From assembly GCA_963855995.1 (NCBI GenBank), contig OY979716.1, positions 55,167,725 through 55,231,724 of the forward strand: 64,000 nucleotides of DNA. Direction: 5' to 3'. Under the pieces are notes generated by a model, which saw only the letters and a list, made by a program, of their open reading frames with translations, ran no database searches and was not told the origin of the DNA. Source of the DNA: Muricea muricata. Taxonomy: Eukaryota > Cnidaria > Anthozoa > Malacalcyonacea > Plexauridae. The position numbers and the translations under genes are program-made. Within the stretch, counting starts at the first letter, position 1; each line of letters begins with the position of its first letter. Positions 42,346 through 54,177 of this stretch are shown in pieces.

Positions 42346-44370
42346 AGATATTCACAAAACGTTTTTGTCAAATACCAGACAAATATTAGACATAAGTCAC
42401 ATCCATTTGAGTTTCAAGGGTGTGTTACAGTATATAGCATATAATGTACATTATGCTTGGCAACAACACAATTTAGTGTATTCACTGTGTGTATATCATG
42501 TATATATATGTGTATATTATCATATAACATGTATATTTATTAGGTAATAAACACTCAGGTATTTAACTTTCTAGATATCTTCGGAGTGTTGCATTCAAAC
42601 AGTATATACAACTTGTGTACAACTTTCTTGGCAAAAAAAGAATACCTTTACCTGCATGTGATTATGATACAATATGGAGTAAATTTGGAGGAAAAGAATT
42701 TCAAGGTTATGATGATGAACAATGAGGAAGACACAACTGAAAATCTTTTAATATATACTGGTACAATATTATTGACAAGGGCTATTAAGAACATTTGGAG
42801 CAAATAATATTCAAATAAGTGCAACTTGAAAATCTAATATGCCATATGTTTGTGGGGACAAGATCACGAGAATGAAGAAAAATAAAAGGAAAGTTATGTC
42901 TGTTTAGGGCACCTGATGTGTGCATAAATTTGAGCATGATTATTTACATATTTTGGTTCAAACAATAGGCAATTATATTTAAATTCCAACAGTGAGATCG
43001 TTGCCATTGAATTTAAAAGTAATTACCACATTAATCATGTATGAAAAAGGCAAAATTTAGATGGGATATATTTTGAAAAAAATATTTGATATCTTTTATA
43101 TAATTATCAAAATATATATTCAATATCCAAAAAAATATGAATGAAGAACCATGCCCTGTCATTCATACAATGTTAGGTGCACTAAACAAACTTTACTTCC
43201 TGTTTAATTATAACTTAGATTTTCAAGATATTATTTTGTTTTACATCTCCATGTATAAAATAAAATTACAATATTGAGAAATAGGTTATTTTGAAAATTG
43301 AAATAAATACAATGTAGTAAAGGTGTTGAAACTCCCCCCCCCCCCCCCCCCCCCGAGACATACAATATATACAGTAATGTTGGTGATATCAGATCCTATC
43401 ATTAAAGATAGGTTACAGTTGCTTCTGCGCATCCAATCTGCTCATAACAAATGTGGACCACATTGTCCAAATTTTGCATTTTTAAAAACTTTTTTGAATT
43501 GAAACGCTCTTTTATATTCCATTTGGAGCATAGCAAACCCAAAAAGTGTCAGATATCCAGTTAGTTTAATCAAATTTTACAAATATAGCAGCTCAAAGTG
43601 TAAACAAAGCATTTGTTTACGTTAGCGACTGTGACCTACCTTTCGGTTGAATTGTTATATACTATATAGTAAGTATTAAATTCTACTTTTGATTCTGTGG
43701 ACACCTCTGAATCTTTTTTGTGGCCCTTCATTGGATTAACACATGTTCTGCAACATAGCTTTGCTTGTGCATCTTCTAGAGTGGGTGTTTGTACAGGTGC
43801 CTGAATAGGAAATGCTAAAAAATGTTCAAAATTGTATATAGTATATACACTGTATATCTATTTGCAAATACATATATGAACACAAAACCATAGGAGCTCT
43901 CACTATCTAAACAATGAATTTAAAGCAGAGTGGACAGTGTACAAATACTATCATGATCACAAATAAAAATAGCTACCTCTGAAAATACTGAAATGTAGTC
44001 TATAATTTTTACACTTTGGGCAATTTTAAAAATAAGCAGCCACTTTTTATTTCATTACTACCAAATAAATATACAAATTAAAAAGCGACATTATCCTCAG
44101 CATAGTGGCTTTCTATAGTTGTATGTAGCAAATAGCAATGATGTTTTTCAATCCATAAACCATACTGTATAACAAATGAATATCCATGAATCAGTACATG
44201 TTACAGTAAATGTTGGGAGATAGGTGATCAGGTGTTGTGGCCTTCAGATTGATTGTCTAGCAATTCAATATGTCCAGTATAGAATAAATGTCTGATATTT
44301 GACATAAATATATTGGGACCCATGTACTGTAAACTATATAAATATATATATATTAAATTATCTATTTACC

Positions 44371-44660
44371 TGTTTTCATCACTGTGTATTTTGCACTTCT
44401 TTTGGTTAATTTTTTCTATATCGCTCCTGCCAGACGTTAAAATCCTAATTTGCAGCTCATAATACTTCAAAAGTAACACATCCATCGAGGCGAAGCCGTA
44501 GAATTTTTCCTCTGATTGACCATCTAGCCCTGAGTTCCCTGACACATCTGTTGTCATTCCCCAATATAAACATTGTCACCTTCAACTTCCATCATATAAC
44601 TCGCGAGAAAATTGTTTTCTGATTCGGCTTGGCTGTCATTTGGATCAGTAAAGCTTGAAG
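44371..44660 (-). CDS. Hypothetical ORF inside the right TIR
   Basis: Mirror copy of the left-TIR ORF: GRSDIEKINQKKCKIHSDEN and MTTDVSGNSGLDGQSE are conserved, but a frame change near 44560 separates the N-terminal part. C-x-x-C at KKCKIC in the left copy is C-x-x-H here. Confidence 0.4.
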
Positions 44661-44967
44661 ACACTTTTCATTTGAAATTCAAAGAAAAAGTACCGTAGAA
44701 TCGGCAAAAAATTTGATTAAAACATATTTCAACTCTCTCTGTAGTATAGAATACTAGTTTGTTATCAATGCGTGTTCCCGATTTGACGTCACAGGAGCAT
44801 ACTCGCCCCAGTTTTTTTATGCTCACGGTATTTTGAAAAATCGCCCACTTCAGGCCCCCAAAAGTACATGAAGATCAAATTTTCGACTTATAAAATATAT
44901 TGCAAATCTTCTTAAAATCACCTAAACTATTGGAATATGCATATTCCCTGACTACCGGATAGGCACT

Positions 44968-45955
44968 TTAAGCAATATTTCTTTAATGCCGTATATTTCT
45001 TGCGAATTAAGTGTCGGACTTCTCTATCAATCCATCGTGGACAGTTCTTATCCACTATTGTTTTAGAGGGGATGAACTGATCAACAGCTTCTTGAAATTG
45101 AGTTTTCCATTGAACCCAACACTCATTGATGTTTCCTGAAAATGTTACTTCAATCGGAGATCTCTGAAGAAAGGTTTGGAGTTGTTGAAACTGCCCTCTT
45201 CGGAAATCATAAACACGATGGCGAACGTGATAAGCTCGTTTGAAAGTTTGTTTGATGAAGAACTCAATAGGATAGTCATCACTTGGAAATTGTTCATCGT
45301 GTAAAGCTCTGACATCATGTATTACTTCAGGATGATCACTCAGCAACAAATCAAATTTATTTCCCCCACTGTGTGTGGATCCCACGATGCGTTGTTGTAG
45401 GAAATTGTCGTTGAACAATTCACAGAAAAATTCACCGGTTTGTCCTGTGGAGCTGTTAGGAGTGGTCTGATCTTCGCACCATCTTAACTCTGAAAGATTG
45501 AAATCGCCTACAACTACGACATAGTCTTTTTCTACGTTGCTTTGAAGAGAGTCGTTTAGTTCATTCAAAGAATTATGCGTCGAGTTAGGTGGACGATAAA
45601 AAGTGTATAAAATTACAGGTTTGCTGTTCAGACTCTTTATTTGCACAACAACAAGTTCGCAATCGGGTCTTTCGAGATCTGGACGATGCAATGCTTCAAG
45701 TTCTGATTTGATAGCAACAAGGGCGCCACCTCCAATTTTGCCTGTTCGATCTTTACGGAATAAATTGTAGCCTTGTAGAAGTTCACCGTTTAGAATGGTA
45801 TTGTTCAACCAAGTCTCGCAAACACCAACTACGTCGTAAAAATTGCCGTAAACCAGTTGTTGTAGGTGCGTTATCTTGCTTACTTTGCACAAAGATACTT
45901 CATCTACAGAAACGAATGCTTTCAGACTTCTCGCATTTAGATATATATTTCAAGT
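44968..45955 (-). pseudogene. LINE-5, AP endonuclease part
   Basis: The minus frame starts with YLNARSLKAF at the edge of the 8.5-kb element and reads VVGVCETWLNN, FRKDRTGKIGGGALVAI, YTFYRPPNSTHNS, VVVGDFNLSELRW, FDLLLSDHPEVI and YDFRRGQFQQL, then CPRWIDREVRHLI. These are the catalytic segments of APE-type nucleases. It stops at the TTAA of the inserted transposon. There is no internal stop in this segment. Confidence 0.88.
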
Positions 45956-45964
45956 TTTCACCCA

Positions 45965-46400
45965 ACACCAAAATTGGTGTAAATCTTTGCCTCCATCCGT
46001 ACACCATTAAGTGTAAAAAAACATCTAAAATTTTAGTAAATTAACCTTACTTTGGTGTTTTTTTACCCAATGTTGGTGTAAATAGTGTTGCCTCCATCCG
46101 TACACCAAACAGTGTAAATATAGTTTCTGAAGCATATAATTACACTAGTGAGTGTTTCTTAACACCAGGATGGTGTAAATTAATCACCTGTATTTCTACA
46201 CTAAATCGGTGTAAATTTACTTTTCGGAGTGTATAATTACACTGCAAGTGTTTCTTAACACCAGGATGGCGTAAATCAGTAACCTGTATTTGTACACTAA
46301 ATCAGTGTAAATTTTCGACGTGTATACACTAGTGAGTTCCTTAACACCAGGATAGTGTAAATGAGTCTCCTGTATTTCCACACTAAATCGAACAACTATA
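45965..46400. repeat. Left array of ACAC...GTGT palindromes
   Basis: Imperfect 14-16-bp palindromes such as ACACCAAAATTGGTGT (45965), ACACCATTAAGTGT (46001) and ACACCAAACAGTGT (46103) recur every 25-45 bases, usually followed by AAAT. From about 46133 to 46400 they are arranged as three tandem copies of a roughly 95-bp unit (TTACACT..GTGT, CTTAACACCAGGATGGTGT, ACACTAAATCGGTGT). Confidence 0.9.
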
Positions 46401-46785
46401 AATTAGTGAAAACCAACACTTCGGAGAATATGATTATGCTAAAAAGCGTTTGTTAACACTAATATCCCAACTGTAAAGAGAATTATACATAGACAATCAA
46501 ATTGAATCAAACAAATTCTTACCTAAAATAATTTAATAACTAAAATATTACATGACTATATAGAATAGAAGATATTAAGAATACCTACTTAATATTTATT
46601 TATTATGTATATACAGAATATATATTTATATGTATATACTCACATGCATATCTACATCTTACTCAGTTCCGACATTAAAATCAGCACTTTCGTTGGCACT
46701 TTCTGGTTATCAAACACCTTAAGAAGGCTTCTTTGCAGAAAAATATAAGTGTTAGTACATTCTTTTGGATATTGAATGTTACATA

Positions 46786-46966
46786 CCTAATAGATGCACA
46801 TCAGGGACTCGAATGCCTCCAGGATACCCGAAGCTTTCAAGAGAACTTCGTGTTCCCCAGCCACAGCCATCTCTTGAGTAGGATTGTTGACAGCGCGACC
46901 AATAAAGATAAATGAGGACATGCTTTGTTTTGTTAACTTGGTTACTTCTGTAACACTATCTCCAGC
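46786..46966 (-). CDS. Last exon of the 8.5-kb element's minus-strand gene
   Basis: After an acceptor (TATTTTAG) the frame reads AGDSVTEVTKLTKQSMSSFI, FIGRAVNNPTQEMAVAGEH and LLKASGILEAFESLMCIY, then a TAG. It is the most downstream exon on the same strand as the exons at 47710, 50418, 52068, 53500 and 54099. No family recognised. Confidence 0.5.
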
Positions 46967-47709
46967 CTAAAATATAAATATTTTTGTTTTGTTAAAGTAT
47001 TTTTGGACTTTTGGTTTAATCATTTGGTTTAACAAGTTTGTTTGCTGTTGCTGTCATGTTCCTGCCCTATATGCTTAAGGTTTCTATTTTGCAGTGATAA
47101 CTGTATTGGGCCACCTTAACTTATAACAACATTAACTTTTATTTTACCTGATACAAGTACGACTGAGGAGCTGGGGCCGGTTGTTCGAAGGCCGTTTAGC
47201 TTTAAACGGTGGTTAAGCTCAAAATAGAAACCAAGTTTATAGATTCATTCAACAACCAAACTAAAAGTTTTGAACCTTAATAGAATGATTATGCTTACAA
47301 CTACATATTTACTGCAAAATATTTAAGTTAACTGTTTAACGAGTGATGTAAGAGTGCTATTTAATTTTAACTTATTTAGCGTTTACGCTAAATGGGCTTC
47401 GAGCAACCGGCCCCTGGCAAATTTTTGGACGTCCTCTCTAATAGGTGCGGTAGCAGGCACAATGCAAGATAAGCCTTGCCCTCTGTAGAAAGAAAAAAAT
47501 GTTTGGTTGCAGTATTCAAAAAATTTGACAGTAAAATAATTACTACAGTATGAAGAGCCTTATAATATACCTAAACAGTAAAACATGTCACAGATATTTT
47601 CGTTTCTTGGCTTTGGGGCCTTGCTTGCATGTATAATTAGCTCTCAGAAAAAAATTGTGACTTGACTGAAAGGGTGTATTTCTTGAAATGTGTGAATTAA
47701 TCTACATTA

Positions 47710-47906
47710 TACTGTCAGTTACATCCTCCTCTATATCATCATCATCAGAAGGGGAATATAATTCTAACAATTCCCTGGCTTCTTTTGCAGCTAAATTTCG
47801 TTTTTCTGCAACCAATATAATCTTTGGTGCTAACTGTCGAAGATTTTGCTTGATGCAATCTGCAGCAGCCTCATCTGCCAACAGCCGATTGTATTCTTTC
47901 CGTAAC
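47710..47906 (-). CDS. Exon of the 8.5-kb element's minus-strand gene
   Basis: After CATAG the frame reads LRKEYNRLLADEAAADCIKQ, NLRQLAPKIILVAEKRNLAA, KEARELLELYSPSDDDD and an acidic tail. It continues the preceding exon (...FLFEREQ). The stretch is helical and charged. The donor is not certain (GATGTAACT). Confidence 0.55.
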
Positions 47907-48218
47907 TATGTAAGAAAAGTGGAAAAAGTAGTGTAAACACAGATTTGAACACCATATATAGCTTCTATATATCAATCAGACAATAAAACAATTATCTAAT
48001 GCTACTCAAAGTTAAATGCGCTAAAACGTTGACAGAGCAGCATAACATTCAAAGAGGCTGAAATATCAAAAATAGTGAAATTTTCGAGATGGAACCAATT
48101 CCTCGAAAATTAAAAGACAAGTGAATTGGGGTTTACAAATGAATCTGGACCAATAACAAATTTTGAACATGCGTAAACTACTTAACACAAACATTCATGC
48201 AACAACTTGCACTTGATA

Positions 48219-50400
48219 AACTGTGGCAATCGATATTCCGGGCGGAAAACGAAGTTTAGTTAAAAATATTATAGCCCAGACAACTATTTTAAAAAGAGCC
48301 ATAAAGAAATGAAATTTTGAACAAGAATTTATTGAAGCTTACGTTTTGTTGCTACTCGCAACATCTACAGAGCATTATGAAGATATCTAATATGTACAAA
48401 GTATGTTATTGTTGTTTAAGGTCCTGAAGAATCTCAAGAATGATAATTCCATTTTTATCATCAAACCTGATAAGGGAAATGGTGTCGTAATCACAAATAA
48501 GGATGACTATTGGTCTAAAATGGAGTCTATTCATAGTGACACCAACGAATTTAAACCTCTTAATGATGATCCCATTAAAACCACTTTTAGACGAGAAAGC
48601 ACTGTAAGACGTTTCCTCGGTAAGCTTAATAAGTCTAAAGTTATTAGTAAGGAACTATTTAGCAAGTTAGCTTCAACTGGATCAAGGCCTGGTATTTTAT
48701 ATGGGTTACCCAAAGTTCATAAGCCTAATATTCCTCTTTGTCCTATCGTCTCATCTATCAACAGTCATTCTTTCAACATTGCAAAATTTCTCGTTCCTTT
48801 ACTTCGTCCTATTTCTGTCAGTCAGTACTCAATTAATGATACATTTTCTTTCTTACAGGAATTGTTTGAACAAAAATTTAACAACGATGTTATGGCTAGT
48901 TTTGATGTAACGTCACTGTTCACTAACATACCTTTGGATGAAATCATTAAAATTATTGCGGACCAATTATTTTGTAATTCAAACAACTTTGAAGGTTTCT
49001 CACAAGATGAATTTGTTAAACTTTTAAATTTAGCCATCAAAAACTGCCATTTCATTTTCAATGGAAAATTCTATGACCAAATTGATGGGGCTGCCATGGG
49101 GTCACCTCTTGGATCTTTACTTGCTAATATTTTTCTTTCTTTTCATGAGACTAATTGGCTTAAAGATTGTCTTTTCGAATTCAATCCTTTATACTATCGA
49201 CGCTATGTTGATGATTCGTTCATTGTTTTTAAATCACGTGACCATATTTTACCATTTCTTAATTACCTTAATTCTAGGCATACTAAAATCACTTTCACAT
49301 ATGAAGTTGAAAAAGATAAATGTTTTCCTTTTCTTGATGTGAATATTTTATTTTCTAATGGAAAATATTCGACAACGGTTTATCGTAAACCTGCTTTTAC
49401 TGGCCTTTTCACTAATTTTGAAAGTTTTATTCCGATTACGCACAAACGAGGTTTAATTAATACTTTACTTTTTCGATATTTTAACATTTCGTCATCTTAT
49501 GCTATTTTCCATGCTGAAATTGAGAAATTTAGACAGATTATTACTAAAAATGGTTATCCCGAGAAGTTTTTTGATAAAGTCATACGTTCGTTTTTAAATA
49601 AAATTTTCGAAAAAGCGCCCACTGAAATAATTGCTCCTAAAAGTTTGGTTATTTTTTCACTACCATATACTGGACTGCACTCTATTCAAATTCAGAAACA
49701 AATCATTAAACTGTTTTCGCCTGCCTATCCGCATATTCAACTACGGTGTATTTTTCGACCGGTACAAAGATCGCATTCCTCTTGGTTTGAGATCGCATAT
49801 TGTTTACAAATTTAAGTGTCAATGCTGTGATGCATTGTATTTCGGTGAAACTATTCGCCACCTTCATACGCGCATTTCGGAACATATGGGAATTTCGGCT
49901 TGTACTGGCAAACCTCTCTCAAAACCTTCATTCTCTAGCATTCTGTCTCATCATCAATCTTCTGGCCATCCTATTGATCCTGATGATTTTTCTATCCTGA
50001 CTTCCTGTTCTTCTACCTTTGTTCTCTTATTACGAGAGTCTAATTATCTCTAAATTTCAAACATCGCTTAGTGCCAATCTTCGATCTGTACCTTTGACCT
50101 TGTATTAACTTTCTGTTGTTATCTGTCTGTGATGTCTGTATATGTGTAATGTAATATAATCCTGTGTAATGTTCATGTTTTATATGCTATTTTTCTATTC
50201 GCCTGTTTAAATTTGAATTTTATAACCGTTTGTAACACTGTGTATAACAACCTTTGTACATATTAGATATCTTCATAATGCTCTGAAGATGTTGCGAGTA
50301 GCAACGAGACGTAAGCTTCAATAAATTTTTGTTTAAAATTTCATTTCTTTATGGCTCTTTTTAAAATAGTTGTCTAGGCTATAATATTTTTAACTAAACT
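48219..50400 (+). mobile_element. Penelope-like element with inverted terminal repeats and 12-bp target duplication
   Basis: TTGCACTTGATA flanks it at 48207-48218 and 50401-50412. Inverted terminal copies of about 165 bp (left about 48250-48420; right about 50235-50400) share TTAGTTAAAAATATTATAGC, the AAAAAGAGCCATAAAGAAAT block and TTGCGAGTAGCAAC. It lies in an intron of the 8.5-kb element's gene. Inverted 'pseudo-LTR' ends are typical of Penelope-like elements. Confidence 0.93.
48403..50053 (+). pseudogene. Penelope reverse transcriptase and GIY-YIG nuclease, one frameshift
   Basis: ORF 48403-49815 holds FIIKPDKGNGVVI, GILYGLPKVHKP (RT motif), VMASFDVTSLFTNIP (first Asp region), DGAAMGSPLGSLLANIFL (motif B), YYRRYVDDSFIVF (YVDD, motif C), FPFLDVNI and YRKPAFTG. 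After a frameshift near 49760 the second frame (to 50053) carries the nuclease: IVYKFKCQCCDALYFGE and HTRISEHMG with a CxxC. This is the canonical order of Penelope elements (Neptune/Poseidon type). The N-terminus is shorter than usual and abuts the left repeat, so the copy is 5'-truncated. Confidence 0.93.
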
Positions 50401-50417
50401 TTGCACTTGATACATAC

Positions 50418-50495
50418 CTGTTCCCTTTCGAAGAGGAATGGATAGATTTCTTTGATCTTCTTCGAGGAATGCTGTCCTTCATTTATCATTTTTCT
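50418..50495 (-). CDS. Short exon of the 8.5-kb element's minus-strand gene
   Basis: Reads RKMINEGQHSSKKIKEIYPF then LFEREQ with a GTATGT donor at 50417. It joins in frame to the exon at 47906 (EREQ / LRKEYN). Confidence 0.5.
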
Positions 50496-50575
50496 TCTGT
50501 ATGAAAAAGTTAAATCCATTTTTAGAGCAAAGTTTCTGCAAAACTTTGCAGTATTGTGATGAGTGGCGAAAATTT

Positions 50576-50605
50576 ACGTCCGTCCGTCCGTCCGTCCGTC
50601 CGTCC

Positions 50606-50658
<53 letters not shown>
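50576..50658. repeat. (CCGT)n(CCAG)n microsatellite
   Basis: About six CCGT units followed by about fourteen CCAG units. Confidence 0.97.
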
Positions 50659-50661
<3 letters not shown>

Positions 50662-51328
50662 TAGTGTAAACTCCGGGGGGTTGTGCAAATTTCGAACACG
50701 TTGCTTAAATGTCATTCTTACAAGGTTTTAATCAAAATTACTTGAATTTACCAGAGTTTAGTTATACACCAGTGTCTGCTGTTGTTCGTACCAATGGGAA
50801 AGATAGTTAAATAAGCATTATGACATCTAATGAGACTAATAATTGTATTGCACACAAACATAAACCGTGTTACCAAACACCCCCGGAATCTCAATTATTC
50901 GACTAAGCACGTGTATAATGCGTAGCGCTTATAGTCTTTACATGTAGGTCTCTAGAAGTGGGTCGCAAACATGAGTGTATTTCTATGACAATAAGAACAC
51001 TATTTTAACCGGCATTGAAAGAATTTTAGTCTAGACTATTAGTTGTTCGTTTACAACGCGTAAAAAGGGATTTTTACCTTGGAAAGCATCAAATTAAACC
51101 GAGTTTAATATGAACTGATGAGTTATGTTCATAGTTTAAACATATATAGTAGATACGACTAAAATTTTCGCTATGTTCCGTCGTATATTCCGTAAATTAC
51201 TCTAAATGAATTGCTGTAGTTTTCTCTACATTTTGGCAAAGCTTCATGCGAAAATAATAAAGAGCAAACAAGATACAGCGAAATCTTTCGCGTATTATAA
51301 TGTAGCGGGCGCTTGCCGACTGCTCATC

Positions 51329-51480
51329 CAGGGCCGTGGCTAGAGCGTTAATTGGGGGGGGGGTATTTCTTTTGAAATCAGTTGTCATTAGGGTTAATTT
51401 CAAAAGAAATTAGTAAGGCATAACACGAATATATGATTATACACCCCCCCCGCCCAATTAACCCTCTAGCCACGGCCCTG
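51329..51480. mobile_element. 152-bp hAT-type MITE
   Basis: Ends CAGGGCCGTGGCTAGAG...CTCTAGCCACGGCCCTG with 8-bp duplication TGCTCATC at 51321-51328 and 51481-51488. It contains G9 and C8 runs inside the arms. No coding content. Confidence 0.95.
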
Positions 51481-52067
51481 TGCTCATCGTTATTAGTGCT
51501 AACGTACACATACATCAGTATATTTAAAAATTTTATCATATATACGGCTATTCCTTTATCGTATACTCCTCAAAATATCACCATATGAAGCGGTGTTGTT
51601 TTCTTGATATTTTTTGCAAAGCTTCGATCGAAAATACAAGAAAATAGACAAGATATAACGAATTCTTCGACGTAGTGATAAGTAAAATTTAGCGTGCGAA
51701 GTATTTATTTGAGGTAAACAAAATTAGCCGAAAGTACTATATTTCGTTGTAAAACTGCGCAAGCCAAAAGGGAAAATTTTTAAAATTTTTAAGTTTATGG
51801 AAACATTGAGCGATAATCCTTAAAAATTTCGATGTCATAGATTCATGTAATTGAGGTGGCTTTATAATTTCTCTTAATGAGAGTCCTGTTAACGCTCTCA
51901 ACCCCTACAACGCGATGAAATTGTATGTTTATAATACATATTCAAAAGTCTTGACTTGAAACGCTTTGAAATTTTCAAAAATATACCTTCTAATTGCAGA
52001 CCACAGTTTTCAGATTTATTGTTCTGTATGTATTGTATTCATTGTTTCTATTTGTGTCAGTTTTTTA

Positions 52068-52320
52068 TACATTTGTCTGACTTCTGAAACTTTGCACTAT
52101 CCTTGAATCCCTAGTCTTTTCAACAAGACCAACATTCCAATTCTTCTTTCTCCTTTCTTTTTGCATCCAAGCAATATGTGCTTTAGATGACTGGTCGTCT
52201 TCGCCGTCAACTGCAGGTGGTTCCCAATTTACAATACCTCGTCTAACCACAGCCCGCACTTTAGGTGAACTGGACACTCGATCGTCAATAAGCCCAACCC
52301 CAGACCATTTCAGTTTGACC
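52068..52320 (-). CDS. Exon of the 8.5-kb element's minus-strand gene
   Basis: Reads VKLKWSGVGLIDDRVSSSPK, VRAVVRRGIVNWEPPAVDGE and AHIAWMQKERRKKNWNVGLV, rich in Lys/Arg. I do not recognise the family; a DNA-binding role is only a guess from the basic composition. Confidence 0.55.
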
Positions 52321-52935
52321 TTAGTATATTGATATTATTTATAATGGAGACTTTAGACAAAAAATTCTCAAACCGGTCTGATCAGACATCTTGCTTGCTG
52401 GCCGGCCAGCCTGATCAACTAAATTTAGGCTTAGGGTAAATGAAACACAAATATACATTTCAAATGTGTGTTATTTGTACTTTAGGGGAATAAATTTGAA
52501 AAAATGTAATTTTCTTATGACCAGCCAGTCTGTAAACTGGTGGGAAAATGTGATTTTTTACCCCAGTTCAGTTTTAGTATATTTCTATTTTTTATCATTC
52601 AGGTGAAACTTTAGAACTGAAAGACCTAGTGGCTGACAAGAGCACTCTGTTGTATTAATTTGATACTTCTTTCAACCCTGATACTGAAATCTATATGTAA
52701 GTGATGTACTGTATTATAATCATAATTTACAGTATAGTATGGCACTTTATAACAAAGTACCAACTGAGGCATTTAGCTAATGTATTTACTCAGCTTCCGA
52801 ATGGAAAAAGCCCACCATAACTAGCATGATAGAGGTCAGGCAAGCTCAATGTAAAATTTGTGTACAGTGACAGTGTAACTGTACTTTACTCTTGGGGGTA
52901 AATTAATTTCCTGTTTCAATGTTATCTTTTGTAGG

Positions 52936-53261
52936 ATCAAGTGGATTATCATCCATGGGGTCAAGTATACAGAGGGTCCATTGTTGTCCAGCTGCATTTT
53001 TTATTCCCCCAATTCTTAAAGATTGAGGACATCATCCTGGTGCCAAATGGAGATGTTGTTATTTGTTGCCGAAAACTGCAAACACTGGGATTTTTGGAAC
53101 ATTTGCATTCCTATGAAGTTGTGAAATTGAATCAGATTGTGCTGATAAGTTATGCTCATCTACTTGATTACCACCCACTGGACATTTATTCCAACAAACT
53201 AAATGGTATCACCAAGAAATTTGTCACGATGCAGTATGATCTATCTGGTACTGAACAATAG
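52936..53261 (+). CDS. Plus-strand terminal exon inside the 8.5-kb element
   Basis: After TTTTGTAG the frame reads VDYHPWGQVYRGSIVVQLHF, IEDIILVPNGDVVICCRKLQ, HSYEVVKLNQIVLISYAHLL and DYHPLDIYS, then stops at 53261. It resembles C-terminal parts of invertebrate transposon-linked proteins of unknown function. It lies between minus-strand exons, so the element may encode two genes on opposite strands. Confidence 0.55.
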
Positions 53262-53500
53262 AACATTTAACACTAAAGAGTAGAACAATATAAATATCTT
53301 AATATTGCATTCATTTGACTGAAAATTAGTCAACTTCCATTTCTGGGCCAATTAGATTTTGTTTCAGAACCGATTGACTAATAGAACCAATTGACCTTTT
53401 CCATCAACAGTAAATAAGCAAATAATTAATAATGTAGCATAGTTTATAATATTTGTATTTTTACATTATTTATTAATTATTACCATACTTTTTAAAACTA

Positions 53501-53825
53501 CCAACAGTACTTGTCAGTATGCTCCCCAAACAAAATACCATCTCTTCTAGCTGATCTTTTTAAAGGGCCTTGGGTTCCAGATTGCAGGGTGGGTTCAAAC
53601 TCTTCTGCACTCAAAATTAGAGTGTCATCAGAATAATCTTTCTCACATGCATCTTTGTTTTCCATCTTTCTCCTTTTTTCTGCCTGCTTTCTTTCTTTTT
53701 TCCCCTTCTCTTTCTTCAATTTTCTTTTTTTCCTTTTTTGGTGGGATCGATTATGCCTTGCTCGGCTTGCTGCATCGACGCTGTTTCTTTCTCTATAAAG
53801 ATATTGTCTATATTCAAAAACTTTG
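53501..53825 (-). CDS. Basic exon of the 8.5-kb element's minus-strand gene
   Basis: Reads YRQYLYRERNSVDAASRARH, a Lys-rich run (KKRKLKKEKGKKERKQAEK) and SAEEFEPTLQSGTQGPLKRS, then stops at 53498. The Lys tract could be a nuclear localisation signal. A stop here implies either an alternative end or an unrecognised splice before the exon at 52320. Confidence 0.45.
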
Positions 53826-54098
53826 AATTGAAGGATTTATTAAAAACTTCCTAAATGCTGTCGCCTTAATTTTATGACAATTTTGAGCAGGGGAAATGCA
53901 AAATTCAGACATATTTATAATAAACAGGGGCAAACATGCTAGCTCTCGCCTCTCAGCCTCATTCTTACCTGCTTTATCGGAATCACTTTTACCATGTTGT
54001 ATCTGTAAGACAAAAAATTAGAGATTTTTAGACCTTTATGTTTACATATATATTAATTATTCATCAACAAAAAACAATGGTAATTGTTAATTCATACC

Positions 54099-54121
54099 TC
54101 AAATTGTTGTAGTTCCGCCAT
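54099..54121 (-). CDS. Probable first exon of the 8.5-kb element's minus-strand gene
   Basis: ATGGCGGAACTACAACAATT opens MAELQQFE with a GAG/GTATGA donor, just inside the right palindrome array. A following mini-exon (IQHGKSDSDKA, about 54005-53970) has AG and GTAAGA borders. Small and therefore uncertain. Confidence 0.4.
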
Positions 54122-54177
54122 GTTGAACACGTGCAGCAGAGTGATTTGGCGACCAGGCCTTCTTTTCCAAATGAATG

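Larger units (their letters stand above)
41726..44967. mobile_element. TTAA-flanked DNA transposon with about 570-bp TIRs (Kolobok/piggyBac-like)
   Basis: Flanked by TTAA at 41722-41725 and 44968-44971, and removing it with one TTAA rejoins the LINE-5 frame. Ends are AGTGCCTATCC and its inverse; the inverted repeats run 41726-42293 and 44371-44967 at high identity (the left arm lacks about 30 bases), with weaker similarity further in. An AG start with TTAA points to Kolobok rather than piggyBac (CCC start). The 2-kb centre has no long ORF; a minus-strand stretch at about 43660-43815 (LCCRTCVNPMKGH) may be an exon. A C16 run lies at 43338-43354. Confidence 0.9.

Noticed and set aside
43338..43354. 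C16 tract as a functional element
   Set aside because: Homopolymer runs of this kind occur several times here (9505, 36231, 51355, 60168) and are error-prone.
50576..50658. Regular spaced repeats as a possible CRISPR-like array
   Set aside because: Plain tetranucleotide microsatellite with no spacers.
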